Part shown: positions 1-10,681 of the stretch, piece by piece
Numbering within the stretch: position 1 is the stretch's first letter
How the letters are laid out: the number at the start of each line of letters is the position of its first letter
Assembly (NCBI GenBank): GCA_015183035.1
Contig: JACZZP010000001.1
Coordinates: 1,178,001-1,242,000, forward strand
Source of the DNA: Meloidogyne chitwoodi
Taxonomy: Eukaryota > Nematoda > Chromadorea > Rhabditida > Meloidogynidae
DNA: 64,000 bases
Reading direction: 5' to 3'
Program-made: the position numbers and the translations under genes
The notes under the pieces: model-generated
Told to the model about the DNA's origin: nothing
What the model saw: only the letters and a program-made list of their open reading frames with translations
Databases searched by the model: none

Positions 1-509
1 TTTGAAGTTGAAGAGCTTTTGCCTTATTGAAAAACTCATGGTAAATTTCATCAAAAGAATTCCGAATAGAACGACGAGCTGGACATAGAATAACGTAATT
101 TGTCTGCAAAGCATGACCGCTACCGAGACGTACAGAAATTGCTGATGAACTTTGTTTACGTCGCTCCCGTTGAAGATTTATCTGAAAATATATTTGAATA
201 AAATTCCAAGCAACCAATGCATTTTTTCGAAATTCAAATATTCCAAATTATTACATAAGTAAAAAATTACCGAAAAATCATCACCAGCAGCATCCTTAAT
301 AACTTTAGCCAATCCAAATGTCAGATAAAAATTCGAATCACAAATAGCACCAATACAGTCTGTATTTGAAGATAAAATGTCGCCCTAAATAGAAGGAAAT
401 TTTAATTGTAAATTCACGGGTTATTTCGTACCACCATACAACAGAGTTCGAGGCCTCTAAATTGGCAAGAAGAAATTTTTCTTTTATCGAATTGATTAAT
501 TGAAGACAT
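1..509 (-). CDS. macroH2A-type macro domain protein (5' part; runs off window start)
   Basis: Three exons read on the minus strand: 509-432, 384-271 and 181-1, all joined in phase 0, with the frame still open at base 1. The product contains FRGLELCCMVGDILSSNTD, then DSNFYLTFGLAKVIKDAAG, then SGHALQTNYVILCPA. This is the order of a macro domain of the macroH2A class: GDI strand, N/D-x-FYL loop, SGHGLP-like strand and an FDEIYHEFFNKA helix. Macro domains bind ADP-ribose or related ligands, and in macroH2A they sit on chromatin. No histone-fold part is visible, so this may be a stand-alone macro protein or the C-terminal half of a longer gene. The ATG at 509 follows TTTAAG, which could be a trans- or cis-splice acceptor, so the start is uncertain. 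The loop has TFG where macroH2A usually has a GGG/GGE-type run, so ligand binding is not assured. Confidence 0.62.
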
Positions 510-622
510 CTTAAAGACAATTATAATTTACTATAATTCCTAGAACAAATTAATTGAAACTAAATGCTGCATCAACCCTTTCTTTTAATCATTTTCTCAG
601 CATTAAATCAGGGTGGAACGAG

Positions 623-865
623 CTGTTGAATACCGCCAGTTAAGTACTGCCGGTTGAGTACCTCCCTAAAGGGGCCGGTTGAGTACCAAAAAATTTTAAA
701 AATCCTATTTTTATTGATAATCTTTTTTTATCTCATGTAATGACGTCTATTCCCTTGGATTTTTCTTTTGGAACCTCAACCGAAATTTTCCAAAAAAACA
801 GTGGAAAAAGAATCGGTACTTAACCTGCATTTTTAGTGGAGGTACTTAACGGCGGTACTCAACAG
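623..865. mobile_element. MITE-like element with AGTACCGCC subrepeats
   Basis: The ends are inverted: CTGTTGAATACCGCC at 623-637 against GGCGGTACTCAACAG at 851-865. Inside each arm a motif of the form GTT(A/G)AGTAC(C/T)(G/T)CC recurs about every 15-17 bp, in opposite orientation in the two arms. No coding potential and no clear target-site duplication. Confidence 0.5.
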
Positions 866-875
866 ACCTCAACAG

Positions 876-1508
876 CACAGTGCTTACAACGCGCGCATAG
901 CAAAATTTGTGCAGTCTCTCGTTTTTCTTTCTTTCTATAATTCACTCTCTCTCGTTTTTCATTTTACCCAGAAATGAGGTTACCTACTTTAAAATCCAAT
1001 ATCTCGACTTTTAGTTAACAGATTTTAATTTCGTCTAACAATTTCATAGATTATAGTTTTAAAAATGTTTTAAGCAAAAAATTAGAAAAATTTACCTTCT
1101 TTTTGAATAAGTTCCTTCTTTAACTTTTAGATATGCCTCGAAAATCAACTGTAGAGAGGTTTTTCCGTGAAAGAAGCAAGAGGGAATGAAGAAAAAGACA
1201 AAAAGAAAAAATCAAAAGAAGTAAAGGTTTTCCCAGAAGAACGATTAAGTAGAAGAGGAACTTAATGATGACGAATGCAATAATGAAAATTAAATTGAAA
1301 GTTTTTAATATTTTGTTTGATTAATATTTAAATAATATTTTTTTTTCCAAATAATATTTTGAGTTTAAAAAAATTAAAAAACGACAAAAAAGAGCATTTT
1401 TCCTCGAAAAAATCTAAGAGTTACCACCGTCGCTTAACTTACCAGATTGACACTTAGCGCATAGACACTTCTGTTTGCTCGCTCTGTCAACGGGATGTAA
1501 GCACTGTG
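876..1508. mobile_element. TIR element, CACAGTGCTTACA ends
   Basis: CACAGTGCTTACAAC at 876-890 is matched by GATGTAAGCACTGTG at 1494-1508, a 15-bp inverted repeat with one mismatch. The interior is AT-rich with an interrupted basic stretch after an ATG near 1135. No target-site duplication is evident. It begins about 10 bp after the neighbouring 623-865 element, so nesting or tandem insertion is possible. Confidence 0.45.
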
Positions 1509-1869
1509 AACCGAATTCAGGGAAGGAGACGGTTCAGAGTCGGTCGGTTAGAGTCGGCCAATTGTTTTTGGCCTACTTTTTTATTTCTAAACCGATCCGA
1601 ACATTTTTTTAATCAAAATCTCAAGATAAGCTGTGATATCTGAGAAGAATTATGAAATCCTGCCAGGAAAAGACGCTTCACTGGCGACCATTCCATATTC
1701 TTCTGTTTACTCTCTTATATTATGTAATTGAGAAGAGTTTGTCTGTTTGTCCGGGTTTTTATATAAATTGATTTGGGGAAAAGAAAATAGAAGCTTTTAT
1801 AGTAGTTTTTGACAGTTGATACCATATAAACTACTTATTTTCTATAATTTTTAGTGTGGTGATCGGTCT

Positions 1870-1926
1870 TGCGGTGGTGGCTTCTGCTACGCTGCGGTGG
1901 TGGCTTCGGCTACGCTGCAGTGGTGG
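1870..1926. repeat. 23-bp tandem repeat, about 2.5 copies
   Basis: A 23-bp GC-rich unit beginning TGCGGTGGTGGCTTC starts at 1870, 1893 and 1916 (partial). It stands out sharply from the AT-rich surroundings. No protein was assigned to it. Confidence 0.7.
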
Positions 1927-2011
1927 TTTTTTGATGGCGGTCAGGGATGTTGGGTGGGCGACCTCTTATTATTTTTTATTTTTGTATCTTCGTTGGAGTC
2001 ATTCTTTGAAC

Positions 2012-2184
2012 TAGGGTAGCACCCCGTCCCCCGACTTTTCTCCTCCCCCGACCCGAACCCCGACGCCCCCGGCATCCCCGTCCCCCGACATTTCAGCAGA
2101 CAGGCACCCCCGACAGGCCAGACCCCGAAACCCCGTCACCCCGAACCCCGACAATTGGCGAAAATTGGTCGGGGAGCTACCCTA
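2012..2184. mobile_element. C-rich MITE with 8-bp target-site duplication
   Basis: TIRs TAGGGTAGCACCCCG (left) and CGGGGAGCTACCCTA (right) are directly flanked by identical 8-bp repeats CTTTGAAC at 2004-2011 and 2185-2192. The 173-bp interior is extremely strand-asymmetric: the plus strand is full of CCCCGA/CCCCG runs and nearly lacks G runs. The 8-bp duplication and TAGGGT ends suit a non-autonomous hAT-like element. That family call is inference. Confidence 0.72.
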
Positions 2185-3495
2185 CTTTGAACTAACAAAA
2201 GTTGTCCGAAGGGCGATCAACTTCGCTAGTTAGTATAACATTGAACAAAATTCTAAAACGAAATGCAAAATAATTATATTGTCGTTTGTGTTAATAAACA
2301 AAATCCAAATATTTGGGAATTATTGTTGATAAAATAAATTAAAATTTACCCAGTATTATCCCTTTCATAAAAAAGCTTTTTGCATCACTGTTGGCTACTT
2401 TTTAACCTTTCCAAACTTTAACATCCCTAAAGACCAGATATTATGTGGTTTTCCCCTTCTATAAATATTTGCTGCGTCAAGAGACACAATAAAAAAGAAT
2501 AGAGCTTTTAGTTGGTTTTGATGAATCTGGCTACTACTTTTAAGTCAAGCAGCATCGAAAAAAATAAGAGGAAAATGCTGCAATTTTTACAGCATTTTAG
2601 CCTTTTATTCAACATTTCCCATGGAATAGATAATATTTTTATTTTTGCATTATTTATATATTTTATTGGTTATATTTTTAGAAATATTTATATAATATTA
2701 TTTTAATTAATATTTTATTTTTTTTTAATATATTTATTTTTAAAAAGGAAAAATTTTAATAAATTTAAATTTGTTTAATTTAAAATATTTTTATTTAAAA
2801 ATTTATAAAATATATTTAATATTTTTTATTTATTTTTTTAAGTCAATCAATTTATGTCAAGTAATCCTTTTATTTTTTCCATCAATCTATTTTACTCTTT
2901 TTAACTTTTTTATAACTAAATCATTAAGCTCTGAAAAAACTTTTGGGATAATATGAATGATTAACTAATCTACCTACTATTTTATTTTCTTATTACTGCC
3001 ACTAAATTAATTCTTTTTATAATTTCTTTTAATTATTATTTTAAAAATTATTCGTAAAAATTACCTAAAAATATTAAATTTTATTTTTGGAAAAAAGTAC
3101 TTTTTTAATCTTAAATTATTTCAATTTTTTATATAAAAATTATAAAGTTAATAATTACATATATTTATTACTTATTATTATTATATAAATAAATATATCC
3201 TCCTTCTATCTTTCACACGTCCTTTTACCCTTTTATTATTATTTTTTTACTTTTTTCCTCTTTTCCGACATTGTGCCATTTAAATAAAAAAATTGTGCCT
3301 TTAATACATGCTGAGCTCCCAACGGGATCCTTGTTTAATTATATAGTGTATCCCAACATTTACTCGAGAAAAAATTTTTTTAAAAAGGTGTTTTTATCTT
3401 TTTAATAATAAAAATGTCATTTTCAGTTACCTTAGTTAGATAAACATTTTTTAAATAAATAATTTTATTTTAATTTATTTTTTAAGAAAAATGCT

Positions 3496-4149
3496 ATGCT
3501 GTCTTGTCGTCAAATATATTTATCAAATTTAATTTTTTTAAATAATTATTCAATTATTATTAATAATAATATTTATTTCATTTTTTTAATAATGTTATTA
3601 TTTTCAATTATTTCTTCAATTTTTGTAAATTCTCCTCAACAAAATATTAATATTTCTTTATCTTCTTCTACAGTAATAAATAATAATGATAAAAATGATT
3701 TATTTTTTAATAATGAATTAAGGGAACAAATAAAATATTTTAAAAATAAATTAAAAAAACATAAAAGAAGAAGAAAAATTGATGAAAATAATAAAATTAG
3801 AAAACGTCGATTTTTTGGTGTAATTAATTCTGATGAGGATTATCAAGTAATTAATTAATTAATTAAATTGTTTTTAATTTAAAAAAAAAAAAAGAATTCT
3901 GAATTAATCACAAAAACAGAAAAAAGACGTGAAGAAACTGAAACAGAATTAGAAAATGAATTAATGGCACAATTTGTTCGTTTTTCATTTAAAAAAGAAG
4001 ATTCTACTGATTTAAATGTTAGATTTCATAAAAAGACTTATAGTAAGTTTATTTTAAATTAATTTAATTTAAATAAATAAATAAATAATAAAATTAAATT
4101 GTTTTTATTATTAAAAGGAATAATTATATATAATGCTTTTGTCCAATAA
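3496..4149 (+). CDS. small membrane-anchored or secreted protein, unknown function
   Basis: Three exons: 3496-3846, 3895-4042 and 4118-4149, with GTAATT and GTAAGT donors and AAG acceptors, ending at TAA 4147-4149. An ATG at 3592 could equally be the start. It would place the hydrophobic run MLLFSIISSIFVNS at the very N-terminus as a signal peptide. With the 3496 start this run is an internal signal-anchor. The mature part is Asn/Ser-rich, then strongly basic and charged (KNKLKKHKRRRKI, then KTEKRREETETELENELM), with no cysteines and no domain I recognise. The TTTAAG before the start could be a trans-splice acceptor. Confidence 0.45.
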
Positions 4150-5541
4150 ATATATTAAAACCTATTTTTCATTTAATAAAAATTATTAAAAGGTCCAATA
4201 AATATTTCTTTTTATTGACAAAATATTTTTATTTTTATTATATTTTCTCTGTTGGAAATAAATTTATTTTTTTAAAGAAATTTTATTTAACTTTTTTTTA
4301 AAAATATATACAAATTAAATGTATTCCCTCCTTTTAATGCACTTTTTTATTGCCTTTTATAATTTTGAGAAGCTTTTAATATTTTGTGTTTTCGTGCTTT
4401 TTCTGTTTATAAAGACTTGAATTTGTCCTTTTTATTATTATTATTATTTGTTTTTCTTTATTAAAATAATGGGGTTATAATTTACAGGTGAATAAAAATA
4501 AATTAAAATTATATTTTATTAAAAAATAATTTAAATAAATTAATTTTATATTTTTCAATTATTTATATTTTTCAACATTTTCCTTCATCTTTTTTTATTA
4601 TTTCTTCATTTTATTAAAAATATAAATTTCTTCTCCTTTTTATCCAATTTTTTTTTAATTTTGTCTCAAATCGGACTTTCCCCTTTTTTTAATCTATCCA
4701 CTTATATTTTATTTGGTCATCTTCTTCTTTCTCTTCTTTTTTTATATTTTCTTTAAAAATATTTTTGGGTACATTTTCTTTTATACCCAAAAATGGTTAT
4801 AAATAATAATATAAATAAGATATTAATCTTTCTTTTCTTTTACTTTTTAGAGAGAGAAAGAAGAAGAAGAAGAAGAAGAGAATGTTCTTTAACAACAAGT
4901 TGATTGGTCTTTTTTTTTTAAAAAAGTAGTAGTAATCCTCTCTTTATTTTTTAAATTTAAAATAAATATATTTTTTAAATTTTATATTTCTTAATTTTAC
5001 TATTTTGTAAAAATAAATTAATGGACAATGTTTGCGCTTTTTTCATTATAAAATGATGGCATATATTTAAGTACCAAAATATTTTTAACATTTTTTGTCT
5101 CAATCCTTCTCAATTTCAATATTATTTATTTAAAATAAAGAATATTTTAGTAAATATTTTCTCTCATTTATTTTTTTAATTTTATTTTTTTATCAAATTA
5201 ATTAAAATTAATTTAATTAATTAATATTTTAAATAAAATTAAATATTATTATATAATACCAACTGTTTTTTAACAATTATTGGTCATTTATTATATTTTT
5301 ATTAAAAAAAACTTTTTCTTTTTTAACACAATTTATTTATTTACCACTTTTTTTACTTATAATTTTCTGACCACAAATCTTTATATTTATTTTTACAAAG
5401 ATTGATATATTTATTTTTTTAAACTTTTACTCATTTTAATAAAAAAAATATTTACTTTTTTTTTTAATTTTTATATTATTTAGAAATAAATGTATTTATT
5501 ATTTATTAAACTCTAAAAAATATATTAATTAATTAATTATT
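4150..5541. other. AT-rich intergenic region, no gene seen
   Basis: Long A/T tracts with a purine simple repeat, (AG)n followed by (AAG)n, at about 4852-4880. No open frame with convincing codon use. It presumably contains the 3' flank of the upstream small gene and the promoter of the Ly6-like gene. Confidence 0.5.
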
Positions 5542-6317
5542 ATGTTTTATTATTTTTTATTATTTATTAAAAAATTAATTACTTTAATTTTTTTAATTAA
5601 TATTTTTGTTTCTGGTATGTAAAAATATATTAAAATATATTTTTAATTAATTAATTTATTTATTTATTTATTTATTAGCAATGTCACCATTTGAATGTTA
5701 TTCTTGTATGTCTTCAAGTTATCAAGCAAAATGGGCATTTTTAAAAGAAATGTATTTTACTCCAAAAGTATATTTTAATTAATTTAATTAATTAATTAAA
5801 TTAAAAAAAAGATATTTGCTGATGCTTGTGATGCTCCAATTTCAAGAAAAGGTCTTATACCAACAGTTTTATGTGCCTCATTTTGTGTATCAATGTTAGA
5901 ACCTTCTGTTGAGGCTGGTTAGTTATTCTTTTTTTAAAAAAATAATTTAAAAAATAATATTTTTAAGGTGTTTTTGTTGGTTTTAAATATATTCGTGGTT
6001 GTGGTGATTTAATTCTTCGTCATGGATTTAATAAAACAGCTATACAAATACATAGATTTGCACAAGTTTTTTTTTTTAAAATAATTATAAAATAATTTAA
6101 AATAAAAAAAAAGGTTGATAAATGTCGTCAATTACCCCGTGCACATTTATTTAATCAGCCAAGACAATTAGAAATAGGAGTAACAGGTAATTTACAATTA
6201 TGTACTTGTTATGGTGAAAGATGTAATGGAGGGTCTTCTTCTGTTTTAAAAAATGAAAAAAATTTAAAATTTTTAATATTATTTTCAATTTTTATTTATT
6301 TTTTAATTTTTAGGTAA
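5542..6317 (+). CDS. Ly6/uPAR-type secreted GPI-like protein, ODR-2/HOT-like
   Basis: Five exons: 5542-5614, 5679-5767, 5812-5917, 5968-6065 and 6114-6317; all phases agree. The N-terminal exon encodes a hydrophobic signal peptide. The mature part starts SPFECYSCMSSSYQAKW and continues with spaced cysteines (FADACDAP, TVLCASFCVSM, IRGCGDL, KCRQLP, LCTCYGERCNG). This is a three-finger Ly6/uPAR pattern, and the CYSCMS start followed by W and a later DAC resembles nematode ODR-2/HOT proteins. The C-terminus is a hydrophobic tail (LKFLILFSIFIYFLIF) directly before the stop, as expected for GPI attachment. Family members modulate neuronal signalling at the cell surface. The exact orthologue cannot be fixed by eye. 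Confidence 0.72.
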
Positions 6318-6540
6318 TTTTTTATTTAATTTTTATTTAATTTTGTTATAAATATATTTTGTTATTTTAATAAATTGAACATATTATTACCTTCTTTTTT
6401 GTTTAAAAAAATAATAATAATTTAGTAATATCTTTTTTTTATTTTCCTCTTTCTTTTGGAATTAATTGAAAATTTTTAAATATTAGAGAATTCTTTTGAT
6501 TAATTAAATTCTAAAAAAAAATAATTAAAAAAAATATTTT

Positions 6541-9500
6541 TTAAAAAACTTTATTTTTTTCAATTTTTTGTTCTTGTATTATTAAATCATTTTTATTTAA
6601 ATTACAATTTGAAATTGTTAAACAATTTTCTTTTTGTTTCCATTCACCAATACAATTTAAACATTTAATATTTTTAATATTATCTTTAAATAATTAAATA
6701 AATAAATTATTTATTTATTTTTACTTTTTGAAGGAAAAATACAATTTCGAGTTCTTTGCCTAAAACCTTCATTTTTAATTTTTTTATTACAATTAATTTG
6801 ACAATTACTCCATTCACTCCAAATATTCCATTCACAACAAGGACCTTTTAAAAATATTATTTTTTATTTTTTTTTAAATTTAAACCAGAATAACATATTT
6901 TTCTTTCAATTAATGATTCATTACATTTATTATTATTTAATTTTAATTCATCATTCCATATTTCTTCAAGTATTAATTTTGAACTAATTAAAGGTGAACG
7001 TTTTCTTTTATTATTATTATTTACTGTTAAACTTTGAAAAACATAAAATTAAAAATATTTTAAATTAATTATTATTTTTTAAATAAAAAAACAAACTTTT
7101 AATTTTTGTGGAAATAATAATCCAGGAATTAAAATTCTATCTTTTTTTAAAATAAAAAATTAATTTTAATAAATAAATTAGAAAAATAATTTTACCATAA
7201 TTATTTTCATTATTTAATTGAGTTTGATAATTTAAAGATATTTTCTATAAAATAAATAAATAAATAAATATTTATTTAAAATTTACTTCTGCTGGTATAG
7301 TAGGAAATATCTCTTCTTCTTCTTCTTTATTAAATGACTGATTTAAATTACTATTTTCTTCTTTTTTCTTATTATTATTTTTTAAACATCTTTATAAAAT
7401 AAAATTAAAAAATAATAATTTAAATACTTTCTTTGACGTTCACAAAATCCTTTACCACAAGTAACACTACAACCACTCCATTCAGTCCATTGATCAAAAT
7501 ACTAAATATTTAAATAATTATTTAAAATATTTTAAATATTTACATAACAAAATGTTTTATTATTTTGACAAATTCTAAAATCATTTCCTGCTTTAACTCC
7601 TCCAGTACAATTATTACCAGAAGGAAAACATTCACGAGATCTATTTTAATAAATAAATAAATAAATATTAATTTAATTTAATTTTATACCTAAATTGATG
7701 ACCATTATTACCACAATTACTAGAACATTCTGACCTTTAAATAATTTTATAAAATAATATTATTTAAAAAAGAAAACCATTCATTCCATTCAGCCCATTC
7801 TGGTGAACATTTATTTGTATTACATAATAAATGTTCTATTGCTGGACCTTTACAATTTTCTAAATAATTTTCTTCTTCATTTTTATCAATTATTTCACAT
7901 TTACGATAACGAATCTTTGAAAAAGAAATTTAATTAATTTTTTTAAAATAATTATATTTTATTTATTTTTTACCTTTTCTCCATTTCCACATTTTTTTGA
8001 ACAATTTGACCTTTAAATATATTTTATTAATAAAATTAAAAAATAATAATAATATTACCATTCACCCCAATTACTCCAAATTGGACAATTTTTATTTTTT
8101 AAGGATTGGCAATTTCTTTGTTCAAAAGCTAATCCATCACATTCAATTATTTCTTTTTCTTCATTTTTATTTAAAATATTAATACAATCACGTTTTCCTA
8201 AAATAATTTATTAAAAAATAAATAAATAAAATACTTTGTTGTATTCCATTTCCATTACAATTATTATTTGTTAACATTAAAGAACAATGTCCCCATTCTG
8301 ACCAATTAGTCCACTTTTTAATTTTATTTTTAATTTAATTATTTAAAAATAATAACCGAAGGGCATGGCTGTTCTCCACAAGGCCTTAAATCAGAAGAAT
8401 GTCCAATACATTTATTATCATCACTTTTACATGTCTAAATTAATTATAATAATAATATTAATTTATTTACTCTATAACGCATTCTCTTTCCATTACCACC
8501 ACAACTAACTGAACATCTTAAAATATAATTTAAAATAAAATAATTATATATTTATACTTTGTCCATTCTGTCCAATCTTTCCATTGATAAATACAAGAAG
8601 GCATTATACATTCTCTTATTTTTGTTTCTTCACCTTTTTTTAATTACTTTATTTTTTTTTAATTTTATTAAAAATAATTTACCTATACAATCTTTATTTT
8701 TACCACTAGAACAATAACGTTTTAATTTAATATTTCCATTTCCACAACTAACAGAACATAAATTACTTTCTTCTGCCCATTCTAACCATTGAGGACGAGG
8801 TCCACAAGGATCTGTTACTTTTAAGGCTGGACATGGCTGTTCTTTAATATTTTTTTGAAAATGACAAAATCCTCCTTTTTTTAAATTTAAAAAAAATATT
8901 TATAAAATAAAAAAAGGGTTATTTTATTTTCTATTTTTACCTCTACATCTTTGTCCCCAAAGTCCTCTAGAAACAATTATTGGCTTAATAGGTTTATCTA
9001 AATTCTCAATTTCTTCATTTTTATTAATTTCAGAAGAATAAGGATCATCTGCCAATTTTGTTTTTTTCATTTCTAAAAAATAATTTAATAATTTTTTAAA
9101 TTAAAATATATACCAAAATTATCAAAATAATTATTATTAAATTTTTTATTTTCAAATTCTTCATTTATTTGTTTATTTAATATTTCTTTTTTAATTATTT
9201 TTTTATTTAATTCATCAGAAGGAATTGAAGCTAAAATTTCTCTTCTTGAACGACTTAAAGATTCTATTAATTTAAAATTTTCTTCAAATGTTTTATTAAT
9301 TTTACAAGGAGAATTAATTAATTCTAATAAAATAATAATATTATTATTATTTTGTTGTTCTTCTTCTTCTTTTGATTTAATAAATATTAAATCAAACAAT
9401 AATTTTGTTGTAAAATTTTGAGAATAAATTTGACATAATTGTTTACCCTTTTTATATTTTTAAATTAATAAATAATTTAATAATTATTTACTCTTTTAAT

Positions 9501-9710
9501 AATAAATAAAGCACTTTTACATATTTTCCAATCATCTATACAACGTTCAGTACATTCTATTATTCCATTTTTTGTTTCAATACGTTGATAAAATAAAGAA
9601 GAATTTTCAGGTAATTTTATTAAATTATATTTACAAATTGTCTTTTCAGAATTAAATAAATTAATATTTTTTAAAAAGAAAATAACAAAAAAATAATAAT
9701 AAAATAACAT
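6541..9710 (-). CDS. secreted protein with PAN-like N-terminus and about seven thrombospondin type-1 repeats
   Basis: Many small exons. ATG at 9710, stop TAA at 6543-6541. Residues 1-21 are a signal peptide (MLFYYYFFVIFFLKNINLFN). Next comes a cysteine-containing module (TICKYNLIKLP, CTERCIDDWKICKSALFI, then GKQLCQIYSQN across an intron) resembling a PAN/Apple domain. An Asn/Glu-rich charged linker follows, then repeated TSP1 modules: WLEWAEES..CSVSCG, WKDWTEWTKCSVSCG, WTNWSEWGHC, WSNWGEWSNCSKKCG, WAEWNEWSECSSNCG, WTEWSGCSVTCG and a last WNIWSEWSNCQINC. No metalloprotease domain, transmembrane segment or GPI tail is seen, so it is probably an extracellular-matrix or guidance-type protein. Some internal exon edges are uncertain. 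Confidence 0.75.
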
Positions 9711-9933
9711 TTATTTTTTTAAATTATTTAACAAATATAATTATATTAATAAATAATAATTAAAAATATTCTTTTTCCTTAAAAATTATATTCTCTAATA
9801 ATAATAAGATTACGAAGAAAACCACTTCTAAATAATTACATCAGAAAATTATAATTATTAAAAAATACTTGTTTAAAAATAAAATTTTATAAATACAAAA
9901 AATATAAATCAAAATGAATAAAAAAATATTATT
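9711..9933. other. short AT-rich spacer
   Basis: Between the TSP1-repeat gene start and the end of the SPRY remnant. Nothing recognisable beyond A/T tracts. It should contain the TSP1 gene promoter or trans-splice region. Confidence 0.4.
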
Positions 9934-10275
9934 TTAAATCATTAAATCAGTCAAAATTTCCTTTTCATTAAATTCAAATAAAGAAAAATCTTTTTCTTCA
10001 AAAAATAATTCTGGATTCATTTGTTTATTAATATCATAAATAAAAGGTTTATTCTCTAAATTTTCGCCAAAATTAGATTCAACAATAAAAGTATTTATTT
10101 CAAAAAATGAAAAATTATAAGCTTTTCTTTTAATTTTTTGATAATTTTATTATATAATTAATTCCATTTATTGTAAAGAAAATATAAGGTTTTTTATTTT
10201 TTAATTTTTTAGGAGGAAAACAACTCCACAACCACAAACATCTCCATCTTCAAAAGAGAAAATTAATTCTTCCAT
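9934..10275 (-). pseudogene. RanBP9/10-type SPRY domain gene remnant, frameshifted and incomplete
   Basis: On the minus strand an ATG at 10275 opens MEELIFSFEDGDVCGCGV, the GDV-GCG core of a SPRY domain. After GCGV the frame must change near 10214 to continue as FPPKKLKNKKPYIFFTINGI, the IFFTKNG strand. A further break (in-frame TAA or a missed intron near 10130) is followed by FIVESNFGENLENKPFIYDI, which matches the VDANFGQHPFVFDI end of RanBPM SPRY domains, stopping at 9936-9934. The segment between these blocks and the N-terminal half of the domain are missing. Secreted SPRY proteins (SPRYSECs) are expanded effectors in cyst nematodes. No signal peptide is visible here, so only relatedness to RanBPM-like SPRY can be claimed. 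Confidence 0.55.
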
Positions 10276-10681
10276 ATTTTGCTAGAAATACAGACAGATT
10301 TTATTATTTTATTTGGATTTATTGAAGAAATTAAAGTAATAATATTTGTAATTATATAAACACCAATTGATGCTATATATCTGTTATTTGATCAGAATTA
10401 TTTTGATTAATTGGTTTACCTAGAATTTCTTGAACTAGATGAAAAAAGCCAAAATCAGGCTCTCTCCAGACTTAATTTCTTTTATATTTTTAAAACATTT
10501 TTTCAATAAAACATACCAAATGCCTCTATCAAAAATTTAATCATTTCTAAATAATATTGCAATATTTATAAAACAAATAGGATATTTTTATTGTTTATTT
10601 TTTTTTTTAAAACATTTTGAATAAAAATAAATTTTACAAAGTTTGTTAAATAATAAAAACAAATATTTAAATATTCATTTA
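10276..10681. other. spacer, possible gene debris
   Basis: No complete gene. A minus-strand fragment around 10370-10480 reads FHLVQEILGKPINQNNSDQI before a stop. It may be decayed coding sequence upstream of the SPRY remnant, but I do not recognise it. The rest is A/T tracts. Confidence 0.35.

Larger units (their letters stand above)
510..3495. other. repeat-rich intergenic spacer
   Basis: About 3 kb with no supported gene. It holds TIR elements (623-865, 876-1508, 2012-2184), a short GC-rich tandem repeat (1870-1926), a 9-bp-stem hairpin (AAAATGCTG at 2572-2580 and CAGCATTTT at 2590-2598), and then almost pure A/T from about 2600 to 3490. Open frames near 2512-2956 are low-complexity Phe/Ile/Tyr runs and look like chance. 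Confidence 0.6.

Noticed and set aside
2512..2956. Two plus-strand frames of 61-64 codons rich in Phe, Ile, Tyr and Asn
   Set aside because: Composition is what random A/T sequence gives. No splice signals, motif or signal of selection seen.
4852..4885. CRISPR-like or satellite array
   Set aside because: Only a simple (AG)n/(AAG)n repeat with no spacers. No CRISPR array is present anywhere in the window.
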